A DNA stretch of 64,000 nucleotides from Acidimicrobiales bacterium (GTDB taxonomy: Bacteria > Actinomycetota > Acidimicrobiia > Acidimicrobiales > MedAcidi-G1), in NCBI GenBank assembly GCA_022452145.1, contig JAKURY010000005.1, forward strand, positions 39,460 to 103,459. Reading direction: 5' to 3'. The number at the start of each line of letters is the position of its first letter. Positions within the stretch are counted from its first letter, which is position 1. A program made the translations under genes and the position numbers. This document shows positions 16,976-25,972 of the stretch, piece after piece. Under the pieces are notes generated by a model. That model made no database searches and was not told where the DNA came from. It saw only the letters and a program-made list of their open reading frames with translations.

Positions 16976-17626
16976 ATGATCCGACCCAGCACCGCCGACC
17001 TCCGGGTCGTGCACGTCCTTAGGGTCAAGGGCTTCGTCGACACGCCGGTTGTGGCCGAGGTCGCCGGCCTGTCCGAGGACGAGGCTGCAACCCGGCTGAC
17101 GGCCCTGGAGGCGGCGGGCCACGCCCGCCACCGTGACGGGCGCGTGTCGGGCTGGATGCTCACGACCGACGGTCGGGCCCACGGCGAGGCACTGCTGGCC
17201 GACGAGTTGGCCGACATCGGCTGTCGCGGCGAGGTCGAGGAGGCCTATCGCCGGTTCCTGGAAGCCAACCAGGGCTTCCTGGGCCTGTGCACCGACTGGC
17301 AGCTCCGTTCGGATCCGGAGGACCCGGACGGCGAGCGGATCGCGAACGACCACGCGGACGCCGCCCACGACGAGGCGGTGATCGGGCGCCTGGCGGAAAC
17401 CGACGCGGTCATCCAGCCGCTGTGCTCTGCGTTGGCCGAACTACTGGACCGCTTTGGCGACTACGGCGGGCGGTTTGCCACGGCGCTTTCCCGGGTGCAG
17501 GGAGGCGACCTGGATTGGTTCACCCGGCCGATGATCGAGTCGTACCACACGGTCTGGTTCGAGTTGCACGAGAACCTGCTGGCCACCCTGGGCATCCAGC
17601 GGGCGATGGAACAGGCCGCGGGCTGA
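16976..17626 (+). CDS. Winged-helix protein of unknown function (stand-alone homologue of a dikinase-associated domain)
   Basis: A 216-residue protein. Residues 5-75 look like a winged helix: LRVVHVLRVKGFVDTPVVAE, DEAATRLTALEAAGHARHRDG, GWMLTTDGRAHGEALL. The rest is helical (EAYRRFLEANQGFLGLCTDWQLR, FHELHENLL-like end). From memory, a similar domain occurs at the C-terminus of actinobacterial pyruvate phosphate dikinase-like proteins and as separate regulators; I cannot check this. No enzyme motif is visible. It sits between SURF1 and dapA, 5 nt and 51 nt away. MarR-type regulator is an alternative call. Confidence 0.6.
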   Translation: MIRPSTADLRVVHVLRVKGFVDTPVVAEVAGLSEDEAATRLTALEAAGHARHRDGRVSGWMLTTDGRAHGEALLADELADIGCRGEVEEAYRRFLEANQGFLGLCTDWQLRSDPEDPDGERIANDHADAAHDEAVIGRLAETDAVIQPLCSALAELLDRFGDYGGRFATALSRVQGGDLDWFTRPMIESYHTVWFELHENLLATLGIQRAMEQAAG

Positions 17627-17677
17627 GCCGTGGCGCCCAACTGGGCCCGACCCGGGCCGATCAGGAGGTAACCCAGT

Positions 17678-18565
17678 ATGGAACCGAGGTTCGGGCGGGT
17701 GATCACCGCCATGATCACGCCGTTCACCGCCGACGGGTCGCTGGATCTGGATGGAGCGGTCGACCTGGCCTGTTGGCTTGTGGAGCAGGGCAACGACGGC
17801 CTGGTGCTGGCCGGTACGACCGGTGAGTCACCGACGCTGACCCACGACGAACAGATCGCCCTGGTGGAGGCTGTGTCCGGTGCCGTGGACTGCCACGTCA
17901 TCGCCGGTGCCGGGAGCAACGACACGGCGGCCGCAGTCGAGCTCACCCGTCGTTGTACCGACGCCGGGGCGGACGCCATCCTCACCGTCACGCCGTACTA
18001 CAACCGCCCGTCCCAGTTGGGGCTTTTCGACCACTTCCGAGCCGTCGCGGACTCCACAGGACTTCCGGTGATGCTCTACGACATCCCTCCCCGGTCGGGG
18101 CGCAAGATCGACACGGATACCATCCTGCGGATGGCCGACGAGGTGCAGAACATCGTGGCGGTCAAGGACGCCGCCGGCGACGTGGCCGAGACGGCACGTC
18201 TGGTGGCCGCCGCTCCGGAGGGCTTCGAGGTGTACAGCGGCGAGGACGCCCTCACCCTCGCCCTCCTGGCCGTCGGCGCCGTTGGCGTGGTCAGCGTGGC
18301 CTCCCACTGGGCCACCCCTGAGACGGTGGCCATGGTGGACGCTTTCTTCTCCGGCAACGTGGCCGCAGCCACGGAGGCCAACCGGCGCCTCATCCCGTCC
18401 TGGGACTTCGAGTCCGGCGACCTCACTCCGAACCCGGTTCCGTCCAAGGCCATGATGAAGGTCCTCGGCCTGCCGGGTGGCGACTGCCGTCCCCCGATGG
18501 GTCCCGAGCCCGATGACCTGGCAGACCGGGCCCGCCAGATCCTCGCCGGGCTCGGCCGGGCCTGA
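17678..18565 (+). CDS. dapA: 4-hydroxy-tetrahydrodipicolinate synthase
   Basis: DapA condenses pyruvate with aspartate semialdehyde, the first committed step toward diaminopimelate. The 295-residue TIM-barrel protein has GTTGESPTLTHDEQ, VTPYYNRPSQLGLFDHF (catalytic Tyr), YDIPPRSG and the Schiff-base Lys in IVAVKDAAGD. A strong ribosome-binding site, AGGAGGT, lies 10 nt before the ATG. It has the normal length for the family. Confidence 0.96.
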   Translation: MEPRFGRVITAMITPFTADGSLDLDGAVDLACWLVEQGNDGLVLAGTTGESPTLTHDEQIALVEAVSGAVDCHVIAGAGSNDTAAAVELTRRCTDAGADAILTVTPYYNRPSQLGLFDHFRAVADSTGLPVMLYDIPPRSGRKIDTDTILRMADEVQNIVAVKDAAGDVAETARLVAAAPEGFEVYSGEDALTLALLAVGAVGVVSVASHWATPETVAMVDAFFSGNVAAATEANRRLIPSWDFESGDLTPNPVPSKAMMKVLGLPGGDCRPPMGPEPDDLADRARQILAGLGRA

Positions 18566-18584
18566 CCGACTCCACGTCACCGAC

Positions 18585-20255
18585 ATGGCTTCTCCCGTCC
18601 ACCTCACGTTCCTCGGCGGCCTGGGCGAGATCGGGCGCAACTGCGCCGCGCTCGAGGTCGAGGGGCGCATCGTCGTGCTGGACTGCGGCCAACTGTTCCC
18701 CGACGACCTCCCGGGGGTTGACGCCGTCCTGCCGGACTTCACCTGGCTGGTGGAGCGGGCCGATCGCATCGAGGCGTGTGTGATTACCCACGCCCATGAG
18801 GACCACATTGGTGGGTTGCCGTACCTGCTCCCGGCGCTGGCCGCCGAGGGCGCGTCCATGCCCATCTACGGTTCGCCGTTCACCCTGGGGATGGTGCGGG
18901 GCAAGTTGAAGGGCGAGAAGCTCCCGGTGCCCGATCTGGTGGAGCTCGACGACCACGCCCGCCTTCCCGTAGGGCCGTTCGACTGCGAGTTCCTTCCGGT
19001 CACCCATTCCACGCCGAGTGGGCTGATGACGATCTTCGACACGCCGCAGGGGCGCATCCTCCATTCCAGCGACTTCAAGTTGGATCCGACGCCCGTGGAC
19101 GGTCGGATCACCGACCTGCCGAGGCTCCGGGAACTGGCCGCCTCCGATGGGATACGGCTGCTGCTGGCCGATTCGACCAACGCCGGCGCCGCGGGCTCCT
19201 CCACCTCGGAGACCACCATCGGGCCGGTCCTGCGCGAGGTCTTCGAGGCCCACGAGGGCCGGAGGATCATCGTCGGGGCGTTCTCCAGCCACGTGCATCG
19301 GATCCAGCAGGTGGCCGACGCCGCAGCGGCGACCGGGCGGACGCTGGTGGTCATGGGCCCGTCGATGGTACGCAACGTCACCCTGGCGCGTGAGCTGGGC
19401 CTGCTCAGGATCTCCGACAGGATGCTGGCCGCCGATACCGAGATCGACGACCTGGATCCGGCACGCACCTGTGTGGTCTGCACGGGCTCGCAGGGCGAGC
19501 CCCGGGCGGCCCTGAAGCGCCTGGCCGACGGCAGCCACCGCTTCCTCACGGTCGGTGACCGGGACACCGTGGTGTTCTCGTCGCACCCGATCCCCGGCAA
19601 CGAGGCCGCCATCTCGCGCCTTCACAACGCCCTGGCCCGACGTGGTGTGCAGTTGGTGCACAGCGGCCAGCTGGGGGTTCACACGACCGGGCACGGCAAG
19701 GCCGACGAGCTCCTGGCGCTGCACGACGCCGCCGATCCCGAGCTGTTTATTCCCGTTCACGGCGAGTACGCCCACCTGGTCGCCCACCACGACCTGGCGC
19801 TCGGACGGGGCATGGTCGCAGAGCGGATCATGCGCTGTACCGACGGCGACCGGGTGTCGTTGACCGACGACGGCCTAGTCCACTCCGGTCGGGTCTCCGA
19901 CGAGTACGTGATGGTGGACGAGTCGGGTCGGCGGGTCTCCGAGGACCTGGTCGAGGAGCGCCGGGCCATGGCGGGTGAGGGATTCGTATTCGTCCGGGTG
20001 GTCGTCGACGGGCGCAAGGGTCGACTGGTCGGGGCCCCGATCGTCGAGAGCCGAGGCTGGGTCGAGCCCGCCGAGCGCCAGGACTGGCACGGCGAGGTGG
20101 CCGGTGCGGTGGCCGATGCCGTGGGGAGTGCGGTCGGCGACGGCCAGCGGGATCCAAAGGAGCTGACCCGCCTCGCCCGGCGGGCGACCGGACGCCTGGT
20201 GTCGCGCCGCACGGGTAGGCGGCCCGCACTGGTTCCGACCGTCGAGGTCCGCTGA
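18585..20255 (+). CDS. rnj: Ribonuclease J
   Basis: RNase J is a beta-CASP metallo-beta-lactamase nuclease with 5' exonuclease and endonuclease activity on RNA. The 556-residue protein has FLGGLGEIGRNCAALE at the N-terminus, the zinc motif THAHEDHIGG, LPVTHSTP, FKLDPTPVDG, the beta-CASP part with FSSHVHRIQQVADAA, SGSQGE-like CTGSQGEPRAAL, and HSGQLGVHTTGHGK. The gene follows dapA by 19 nt, a conserved pair in actinobacteria. ATG at 18585 is chosen because the family N-terminus follows directly; longer starts overlap dapA. Confidence 0.95.
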   Translation: MASPVHLTFLGGLGEIGRNCAALEVEGRIVVLDCGQLFPDDLPGVDAVLPDFTWLVERADRIEACVITHAHEDHIGGLPYLLPALAAEGASMPIYGSPFTLGMVRGKLKGEKLPVPDLVELDDHARLPVGPFDCEFLPVTHSTPSGLMTIFDTPQGRILHSSDFKLDPTPVDGRITDLPRLRELAASDGIRLLLADSTNAGAAGSSTSETTIGPVLREVFEAHEGRRIIVGAFSSHVHRIQQVADAAAATGRTLVVMGPSMVRNVTLARELGLLRISDRMLAADTEIDDLDPARTCVVCTGSQGEPRAALKRLADGSHRFLTVGDRDTVVFSSHPIPGNEAAISRLHNALARRGVQLVHSGQLGVHTTGHGKADELLALHDAADPELFIPVHGEYAHLVAHHDLALGRGMVAERIMRCTDGDRVSLTDDGLVHSGRVSDEYVMVDESGRRVSEDLVEERRAMAGEGFVFVRVVVDGRKGRLVGAPIVESRGWVEPAERQDWHGEVAGAVADAVGSAVGDGQRDPKELTRLARRATGRLVSRRTGRRPALVPTVEVR

Positions 20256-20412
20256 CCCCATCGTCGAGGCCTGATGGCCCGTCGTTCGGGTCAGCTGGTA
20301 CCCGTCGTCCGGGCGTGATGGCCCGTTCCGCCGGGCTGTGGCGGCGCTCTGTCGGGTAGCGGTGCCGGTCCGGATGGGAACCACCTGCCCCGGGCCCGTC
20401 ACGCCCCGGTGG

Positions 20413-20418
20413 TACCGT
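20413..20418 (+). promoter_or_regulatory. -10-like hexamer TACCGT on ftsK start
   Basis: TACCGT lies 8 nt before the ftsK ATG at 20427. It supports that ATG over a GTG at 20409, which would lie upstream of the hexamer. Confidence 0.45.
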
Positions 20419-20426
20419 CGACCACG

Positions 20427-22937
20427 ATGGCTTCAAGATCCGCGCGCCCCGGCTCGAACGGTAAACCTGCTGTTGACGACGGTAAAAGCGCCCTCTCCAG
20501 CGGATCACGTGGCGGTGCCGAGACAGGGCGCGCCGGCGGCACACGCTCCGGGAGAAGACCCGCAGAGGGCGGGGGCGCCGAACCGAGGGCATCGCTGGTG
20601 CGCCGTATGGCCCGAGCCACCTTCGGTGGACGGGGCGACGAGATCCTCGGACTGCTGCTGGTCATCTGCGGTCTCCTGACCGGGCTGTCGGTCTACCTGG
20701 ACAAGGCCGGTGTGGTCGGCCGGGTCCTGGACTCGGGCCTCGGCTGGACGGTCGGAGCCACCCGGGTGATCCTGCCGGTCGCGATGGTCGGCACCGGTCT
20801 GGCCATGTTCCGGGAACGCAGCGAGTTGGGCGAGATCTCCAAGCGCCTGCCGATCGGCCTCCTGATGGCGGTGTTCAGCGTGACCGGCCTGCTCCACATG
20901 GGCCGGGGTCGTCCCGGCTTCGACGACGGAGCCGACGGCCTGGGCGTGGCCGGCGGCCTGCTCGGGCTGGGCGTCGGGGGTGGCCTGGAGGCAGCGGTAG
21001 CCACCTGGGGTGCCGCCCTCATCCTGATCGGCGTGGGCCTGGTGTCCACAGCGGTGATAACCCGGACCACGGTCCGTCAGGCGGCACGAGGCGCCGTGAA
21101 GGGGGCTGCCTTCACAGCCCGCCACGCGGTTCGGGGAGCGGCCGGCGGCCTCCGACCGGCCGTCCGCGGCCTGCGCAGATGGCTGGAGGGGCTGCTCACC
21201 CCTCCGGGGGGAGACCGGTCCCCGGAGGTCCATGTGCCCGAGCTGACACCTTCGACGGTGTCCACCCTTGCGCCTGTGCCTGAGACGGGTGCCGCCGATG
21301 CCGCTCCGGCACCGTCCCGGAGGAGGAAGGCGAAGCCCCGGTCCGCCGGGGGAGGCGAGCAGCTCACCATCGAACTGGGGGCGGTGGTGGCCGATTCGCC
21401 GTGGCGCCTGCCGTCCATGGGATACCTGGCGCGGAGGGATACCCACGACGTCGACGCCAAGGCGGTCGAGGAGCGGGGCCACCGGCTCCAGGAGGCGCTG
21501 GCCGCCCATGGAGTCGAGACCCGCCTGGTGGACATGACGGTCGGTCCGACCGTCACCCGCTACGCCCTCCAACTTGGCGAGGGGGTGAAGGTGGCGCGGG
21601 TCACCAGCCTCAACAAGGACATCGCCTACGCCCTGGCCGCGGCCGACGTCAGGATCCTGGCTCCCATACCGGGCCAGCAGGCCATCGGCATCGAGGTTCC
21701 CAACGAGGACCGTGAGGTGGTGGCGCTGGGAGACGTCCTCACGTCGCCCGAGGCGTCCAAGGCCCGCCATCCGTTGGAGGCAGGGATCGGACGGGACATC
21801 AGCGGCCGGTCGGTCATGTTGAACCTGGCCACCATGCCGCACCTCCTGATCGCCGGCGCGACCGGGGCCGGCAAGTCCTCGTGCATCAACGCCCTCGTCA
21901 CCTCGATCCTGATGCGGTCCACCCCGGACCAGGTGCGGATGATCCTGATTGATCCGAAGCGGGTCGAGATGGGGCAGTACGAGGGCGTGCCGCACCTGCT
22001 CACCGCCCCGGTGACCGACCCGAAGAAGGCGGCCAACGCTCTCCACTGGGCAGTACGGGAGATGGAACGGCGGTACACCGTCCTGTCGACCTTCGGCTTC
22101 CGCGACATCGGTGGGTACAACGCCGCGTTCGACCGCGGAGACCTGAGGGCGCCGTTGGGGCTGGCAGACGAGGACGGGGAGCCGATCACCTATCGGCGCC
22201 TGCCGTTCATCCTCGTGGTAGTCGACGAGCTGGCCGACCTGATGATGGTGGCCGCCCGCGACGTAGAGGACTCCATCTGTCGCCTGGCACAGATGGCCCG
22301 GGCGGTCGGTATCCACCTGGTGGTGGCCACCCAGCGACCATCGGTCAACATCATCACCGGCGTCATTAAGGCCAACATCCCGGCCCGTCTGGCATTCGCA
22401 GTCTCCAGCCTCGCCGACAGCAGGGTGATCCTCGACCAGCAGGGCGCCGAACGCCTGGTCGGCAAGGGCGACATGCTCCTGCTGGGCCCCAGTTCCAGCG
22501 TCGCACAGAGAATCCAGGGTGCATGGGTGGACGAAAACGAGGTCCGACAGGTAGTGGAGTCCTGGGCGGCCCAGGCGCGCGCCATGGCGAAAGCTACCGA
22601 GGCTTCGGAGCACGCCCATGATCCGACGGGGCCTGTGGACGTGACCACGGCGGCTCCGGTACCCGACATGATCACCGGGGACGCTTCGCGCCCGGCGGTC
22701 GGCGGCTCTCCCGCTGAGGACGACCTGTTCGAGCAGGCCCGGCACCTGGTGGTGTCGAGCCAGCTCGGTTCCACGTCGATGCTCCAGCGCAAGCTCCGGG
22801 TGGGCTTCGCCCGGGCCGGTCGGCTCATGGACCTCATGGAGGAGGCCGGCGTGGTCGGTCCATCGACCGGGTCGAAGGCCCGGGAGGTCCTGGTCTCGCC
22901 CGAGCATCTCGATAACCATCAGGGGCAGGGCTACTAG
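20427..22937 (+). CDS. ftsK: DNA translocase FtsK/SpoIIIE
   Basis: FtsK is a membrane-anchored hexameric motor that moves chromosome ends through the division septum. The 836-residue protein has a basic N-terminus, about four membrane segments in residues 70-220 (EILGLLLVICGLLTGLSVYL and others), a Pro/Arg-rich linker, then the alpha/beta motor with Walker A GATGAGKSS at 477-485 and Walker B LVVVDELADLMM. A C-terminal winged-helix gamma domain (DLFEQARHLVVSSQ, SMLQRKLRVGFARAGRLMDLME) reads KOPS-type sequences. The linker is short relative to E. coli FtsK, closer to SpoIIIE. Confidence 0.96.
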   Translation: MASRSARPGSNGKPAVDDGKSALSSGSRGGAETGRAGGTRSGRRPAEGGGAEPRASLVRRMARATFGGRGDEILGLLLVICGLLTGLSVYLDKAGVVGRVLDSGLGWTVGATRVILPVAMVGTGLAMFRERSELGEISKRLPIGLLMAVFSVTGLLHMGRGRPGFDDGADGLGVAGGLLGLGVGGGLEAAVATWGAALILIGVGLVSTAVITRTTVRQAARGAVKGAAFTARHAVRGAAGGLRPAVRGLRRWLEGLLTPPGGDRSPEVHVPELTPSTVSTLAPVPETGAADAAPAPSRRRKAKPRSAGGGEQLTIELGAVVADSPWRLPSMGYLARRDTHDVDAKAVEERGHRLQEALAAHGVETRLVDMTVGPTVTRYALQLGEGVKVARVTSLNKDIAYALAAADVRILAPIPGQQAIGIEVPNEDREVVALGDVLTSPEASKARHPLEAGIGRDISGRSVMLNLATMPHLLIAGATGAGKSSCINALVTSILMRSTPDQVRMILIDPKRVEMGQYEGVPHLLTAPVTDPKKAANALHWAVREMERRYTVLSTFGFRDIGGYNAAFDRGDLRAPLGLADEDGEPITYRRLPFILVVVDELADLMMVAARDVEDSICRLAQMARAVGIHLVVATQRPSVNIITGVIKANIPARLAFAVSSLADSRVILDQQGAERLVGKGDMLLLGPSSSVAQRIQGAWVDENEVRQVVESWAAQARAMAKATEASEHAHDPTGPVDVTTAAPVPDMITGDASRPAVGGSPAEDDLFEQARHLVVSSQLGSTSMLQRKLRVGFARAGRLMDLMEEAGVVGPSTGSKAREVLVSPEHLDNHQGQGY

Positions 22938-23099
22938 CCGTAACCGTCAGGGCTCCCGTAGACGACACCGACCCGGCGAACCCCTCGGCGGTCGGAACCA
23001 ACGTCACCAGGTCGGTCATAGACCAATCACCAACGAGGCGTGTGACAGCCGACCCGGGCATCCTTATGGCCGGGCACCCAACCTCCGGCAGAGCATCGC

Positions 23100-23105
23100 T
23101 ACCCT
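23100..23105 (+). promoter_or_regulatory. -10-like hexamer TACCCT on the antiporter start
   Basis: TACCCT lies 6 nt before the GTG at 23112. The 22938-23099 interval has no gene I can support. Confidence 0.5.
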
Positions 23106-23111
23106 CGGGCC

Positions 23112-24065
23112 GTGGCACAGAACGTCATCCTGCTCGTTGTGGCGATGGTGGGTCTGACGCTGTTCGCCGACCGGTTCGTGGCGGGTGCGGCGCAGCTGGC
23201 CGCACGCCTGAACGTCTCGACAGTCGTTGCCGGTGCCCTGATCATCGGTTTCGGGACGAGCGCACCGGAGCTGGTCGTCTCCACCGTCGCCACGCTCACG
23301 GAGGGGGCCGAGGGAACCGCCCTCGGGATCGGCAACATCGTCGGGGCAAACGTGGCGAACCTGACGCTGGTCCTCTCGGTACCGGCGCTGGTTTTCGGCG
23401 GCATCGCCATCCAGAAGGGGGTCAAGCGCCAGGCCGCGCTGTCCGCCACCGGCGTGACGATCTTCGCGCTGGCGGCCTACGCAGGACAGCCGACGGTCGT
23501 CAAGGGCGTCGGCATGGCGCTGCTGATGGTGGTCGCCCTGCGGATCGTCGTCCGGTTGGGCGAGGGCGTCGACGACGGCGTCACGTCTGACGGGGCAGGC
23601 GGGCCGGGCGCCTGGGTGTGGACGCTCGTGGGCCTGGTCGGGACCGTGGGATTCGCCCACCTCGTCGTCCGTGGGGCAACGGGGATCGCCGACGAGATGG
23701 GGTGGACGGGCGGCTTCGTCGGGTTCGCGCTCGTGGCGCTCGGCACGACGCAGCCCGAGCTTCTCACGGCCCTGGCCGCCGCCCGCCGCGGCGAGTCGGG
23801 GCTCGTCTTCGGCAACCTGCTGGGCTCCAACCTCTTCAACAGCCTCACCGTCGGGTCGGCGGTCTTCCTGGCGAACGGGAACAAGCCGTATGACGAGGCG
23901 TCGCGGCTGCCGGTCGGCAGCCTGCTGATCATGGTGGCCGTGAGTTGGCTGGTGATCGTGATGATGGCCACCGGACGTCGGATCCGCCGCGGCGAGGCGA
24001 TCGTCCTGCTGGGCGTCTACGGCGCCGTGCTCGGCTGGCTGGCCATGACCGGCGCTACGGCCTGA
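23112..24065 (+). CDS. Calcium/sodium-type cation antiporter (CaCA superfamily)
   Basis: A 317-residue membrane protein with the two inverted CaCA repeats. The first alpha motif is GFGTSAPELVVSTVA with GNIVGANVANLTLVLSV; the second is ALGTTQPELLTALAAARRGE with GNLLGSNLFNSLTVGSA. About ten hydrophobic segments are visible. Such YrbG-like proteins exchange Ca2+ or other cations for Na+ or H+. In the second repeat the usual Ser/Thr before PE is Gln (TTQPEL). The ion specificity cannot be called. Confidence 0.88.
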   Translation: MAQNVILLVVAMVGLTLFADRFVAGAAQLAARLNVSTVVAGALIIGFGTSAPELVVSTVATLTEGAEGTALGIGNIVGANVANLTLVLSVPALVFGGIAIQKGVKRQAALSATGVTIFALAAYAGQPTVVKGVGMALLMVVALRIVVRLGEGVDDGVTSDGAGGPGAWVWTLVGLVGTVGFAHLVVRGATGIADEMGWTGGFVGFALVALGTTQPELLTALAAARRGESGLVFGNLLGSNLFNSLTVGSAVFLANGNKPYDEASRLPVGSLLIMVAVSWLVIVMMATGRRIRRGEAIVLLGVYGAVLGWLAMTGATA

Positions 24066-24095
24066 GCGCAGGCCGGAGGCATGGCGCCGAGCGCC

Positions 24096-24101
24096 TAGCC
24101 T
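24096..24101 (+). promoter_or_regulatory. -10-like hexamer TAGCCT on rimO start
   Basis: TAGCCT lies 9 nt before the rimO ATG at 24111. No Shine-Dalgarno sequence is seen; a very short leader or leaderless transcript is implied. Confidence 0.45.
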
Positions 24102-24110
24102 GAGCCGATC

Positions 24111-25370
24111 ATGGGCGAAGGGACCTACCACCTCGTCACCCTCGGGTGTCCGAAGAACCAGGTCGACTCCGACAAGTTGGCCGGGACGCTGGCCGCCGAC
24201 GGTATGGCGCCGACCGCCAGCCCCGACGAGGCCGACCTGATCGTGGTCAACACCTGTGCGTTCATCGCCGACGCCCGGCAGGAGTCGATCGACACGGTGC
24301 TGGCCCTATCGGACCTCCGCAGGGACGGCGCCCGCCTGGTCGTGACCGGATGTATGGCCGAGAGGTATGGCGACGAGTTGGCCACCGCCCTGCCGGAGGT
24401 CGACCGCGTCGCCGGGTTCGGGGTGCCGGTGGTGCTAGGCCGCCGCCCGGACCTCCCGTTCGACAGCGAGGCGACACTGCCGTCGTTCGACCTCCTGAAC
24501 CTGCCGCGGCCCGCGTCGGACCGGCCCTGGGCCTACGTGAAGATCGCCGAGGGCTGTGACCGGGCGTGTGGGTTCTGTGCAATCCCGACCTTCCGGGGCC
24601 CACAGCGGAGTCGACCCGTACAGTCCATCCTGAACGAGGTCGAAGGCCTGGACGCCCGGGAGGTGGTCCTGGTGGCCCAGGACCTGGCCGCCTACGGCCG
24701 CGACCAGGGCGAGGGCGTGAAGGCCATCGTCCCGCTGGTCGAGGCGGTGGCCGACAGGGTCGACCGTGTGCGGCTTCTCTACCTCTACCCGTCGGAGCTG
24801 AGCGATCGGCTGGTCGACGCGATCTGCGCGACCGGTGTCCCGTACTTCGACCTGTCGCTCCAGCACGTCTCGCCACCGTTGATGCGTCGGATGCGCCGCT
24901 GGGGCGACGGCGACCGCTTCATGGAGCGGATCGACCACATCCGGTCCGTCGAACCGGATGCCGCCTTCCGGTCCAACTTCATAGTCGGCTACCCCGGTGA
25001 GACCGAGGAGGACCACGACGCCCTGCTGGACTTCGTGGCCGGGGCCGACCTCGACTGGTGCGGCTTCTTCGCCTTCAGCGAGGAGGAGGGCACACATGCC
25101 GCCACGCTCGACGGCGGCGTCGATCCCGGGCTGGCCGCCGAGCGACTGCACGAGTTGGGCGAGGTGCAGGACCGCATCACGGCGGCCCGCCGGGACGCCC
25201 TCATAGGACGACGGGTGACGGTGCTGGTGGACGAGTCGGGGGTCGGCCGCACCCATAGGGAGGCACCGGAGATCGACGGGATCGTGTCCGTTCCCACCGA
25301 CCTCCCGGCCGGCGGGTTCGCCGACCTGACGGTGACCGGCGCCCTGGGACCCGACCTGGTGGCGGCGTGA
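24111..25370 (+). CDS. rimO: Ribosomal protein S12 methylthiotransferase RimO
   Basis: RimO is a radical-SAM enzyme with two 4Fe-4S clusters that methylthiolates an Asp of ribosomal protein S12. The 419-residue protein has the N-terminal MTTase motif YHLVTLGCPKNQVDSDKL, where the phrase CPKNQVDS distinguishes RimO from MiaB. The radical-SAM CxxxCxxC is in EGCDRACGFCAIPTFRG. A C-terminal TRAM domain follows (LIGRRVTVLVDESG). It heads a unit with pgsA, cinA and thpR. Confidence 0.96.
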   Translation: MGEGTYHLVTLGCPKNQVDSDKLAGTLAADGMAPTASPDEADLIVVNTCAFIADARQESIDTVLALSDLRRDGARLVVTGCMAERYGDELATALPEVDRVAGFGVPVVLGRRPDLPFDSEATLPSFDLLNLPRPASDRPWAYVKIAEGCDRACGFCAIPTFRGPQRSRPVQSILNEVEGLDAREVVLVAQDLAAYGRDQGEGVKAIVPLVEAVADRVDRVRLLYLYPSELSDRLVDAICATGVPYFDLSLQHVSPPLMRRMRRWGDGDRFMERIDHIRSVEPDAAFRSNFIVGYPGETEEDHDALLDFVAGADLDWCGFFAFSEEEGTHAATLDGGVDPGLAAERLHELGEVQDRITAARRDALIGRRVTVLVDESGVGRTHREAPEIDGIVSVPTDLPAGGFADLTVTGALGPDLVAA

Positions 25371-25939
25371 AGCACCTCCGTACCATCGTCTCTCCGGCCA
25401 ACCTGGTCACCCTGGCCCGACTCCTGCTGGCACCCGTGCTGTTCGCCCTGATCCTGGGCGCCGAGGACCGGCGCGGGGCCACCTGGGCGGGCTTCGTGCT
25501 GGGGCTGGTGCTCGCCTCCACCGACTACTTCGACGGGATCCTGGCCCGGCGCCGGGGCACGGTCAGCCGATGGGGTGCCTTCCTGGACCCGCTGGCCGAC
25601 AAGGTGGTGGTGATCGGGGTCGGGGTCTGCCTGGCCATGGTCGGCCGCTACGCATGGCTGCCGGTCGTGCTGCTCACCGTTCGGGAGGTGGCCATCACCG
25701 GCTACCGCCTGTGGTTCGCCCGCCGGGGCCTGGCAGTACCGGCTCGGAGGTCGGCCAAGTGGAAGACGACCATCCAGGGGGTGGCCCTGCTGCTGGCCAT
25801 CATGCCACCGCTGGAGGACGCCGACCTGGTGGTCCAGGCCTGCCTCTGGGTGGCCGTGGCCTTCACCTTGGTGACGGGGGCCCAGTACCTGCTCGACGGT
25901 GATCGGGCCACCAGCGCCACCGGTTCGAAGTCGGCCTGA
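25367..25939 (+). CDS. pgsA: CDP-diacylglycerol-glycerol-3-phosphate 3-phosphatidyltransferase
   Basis: PgsA makes phosphatidylglycerophosphate, precursor of phosphatidylglycerol and cardiolipin. The 190-residue membrane protein has the CDP-alcohol phosphotransferase motif D-x2-DG-x2-AR-x8-G-x3-D-x3-D, read as DYFDGILARRRGTVSRWGAF followed by LDPLADK. Four to five hydrophobic segments are visible. The GTG start overlaps the rimO stop (GTGA). Actinobacteria carry several paralogues, so the exact alcohol acceptor is inferred from resemblance to PgsA and the rimO-pgsA-cinA order. Confidence 0.9.
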   Translation: MKHLRTIVSPANLVTLARLLLAPVLFALILGAEDRRGATWAGFVLGLVLASTDYFDGILARRRGTVSRWGAFLDPLADKVVVIGVGVCLAMVGRYAWLPVVLLTVREVAITGYRLWFARRGLAVPARRSAKWKTTIQGVALLLAIMPPLEDADLVVQACLWVAVAFTLVTGAQYLLDGDRATSATGSKSA

Positions 25940-25972
25940 GGGTCGACCCGGCTGGGGAGAGGGGAGCGGCTC

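Noticed and set aside
20256-20412. Repeated tgatggcccgt strings before ftsK as a regulatory array
   Set aside because: Only two imperfect copies without symmetry or regular spacing; not enough to support a site.
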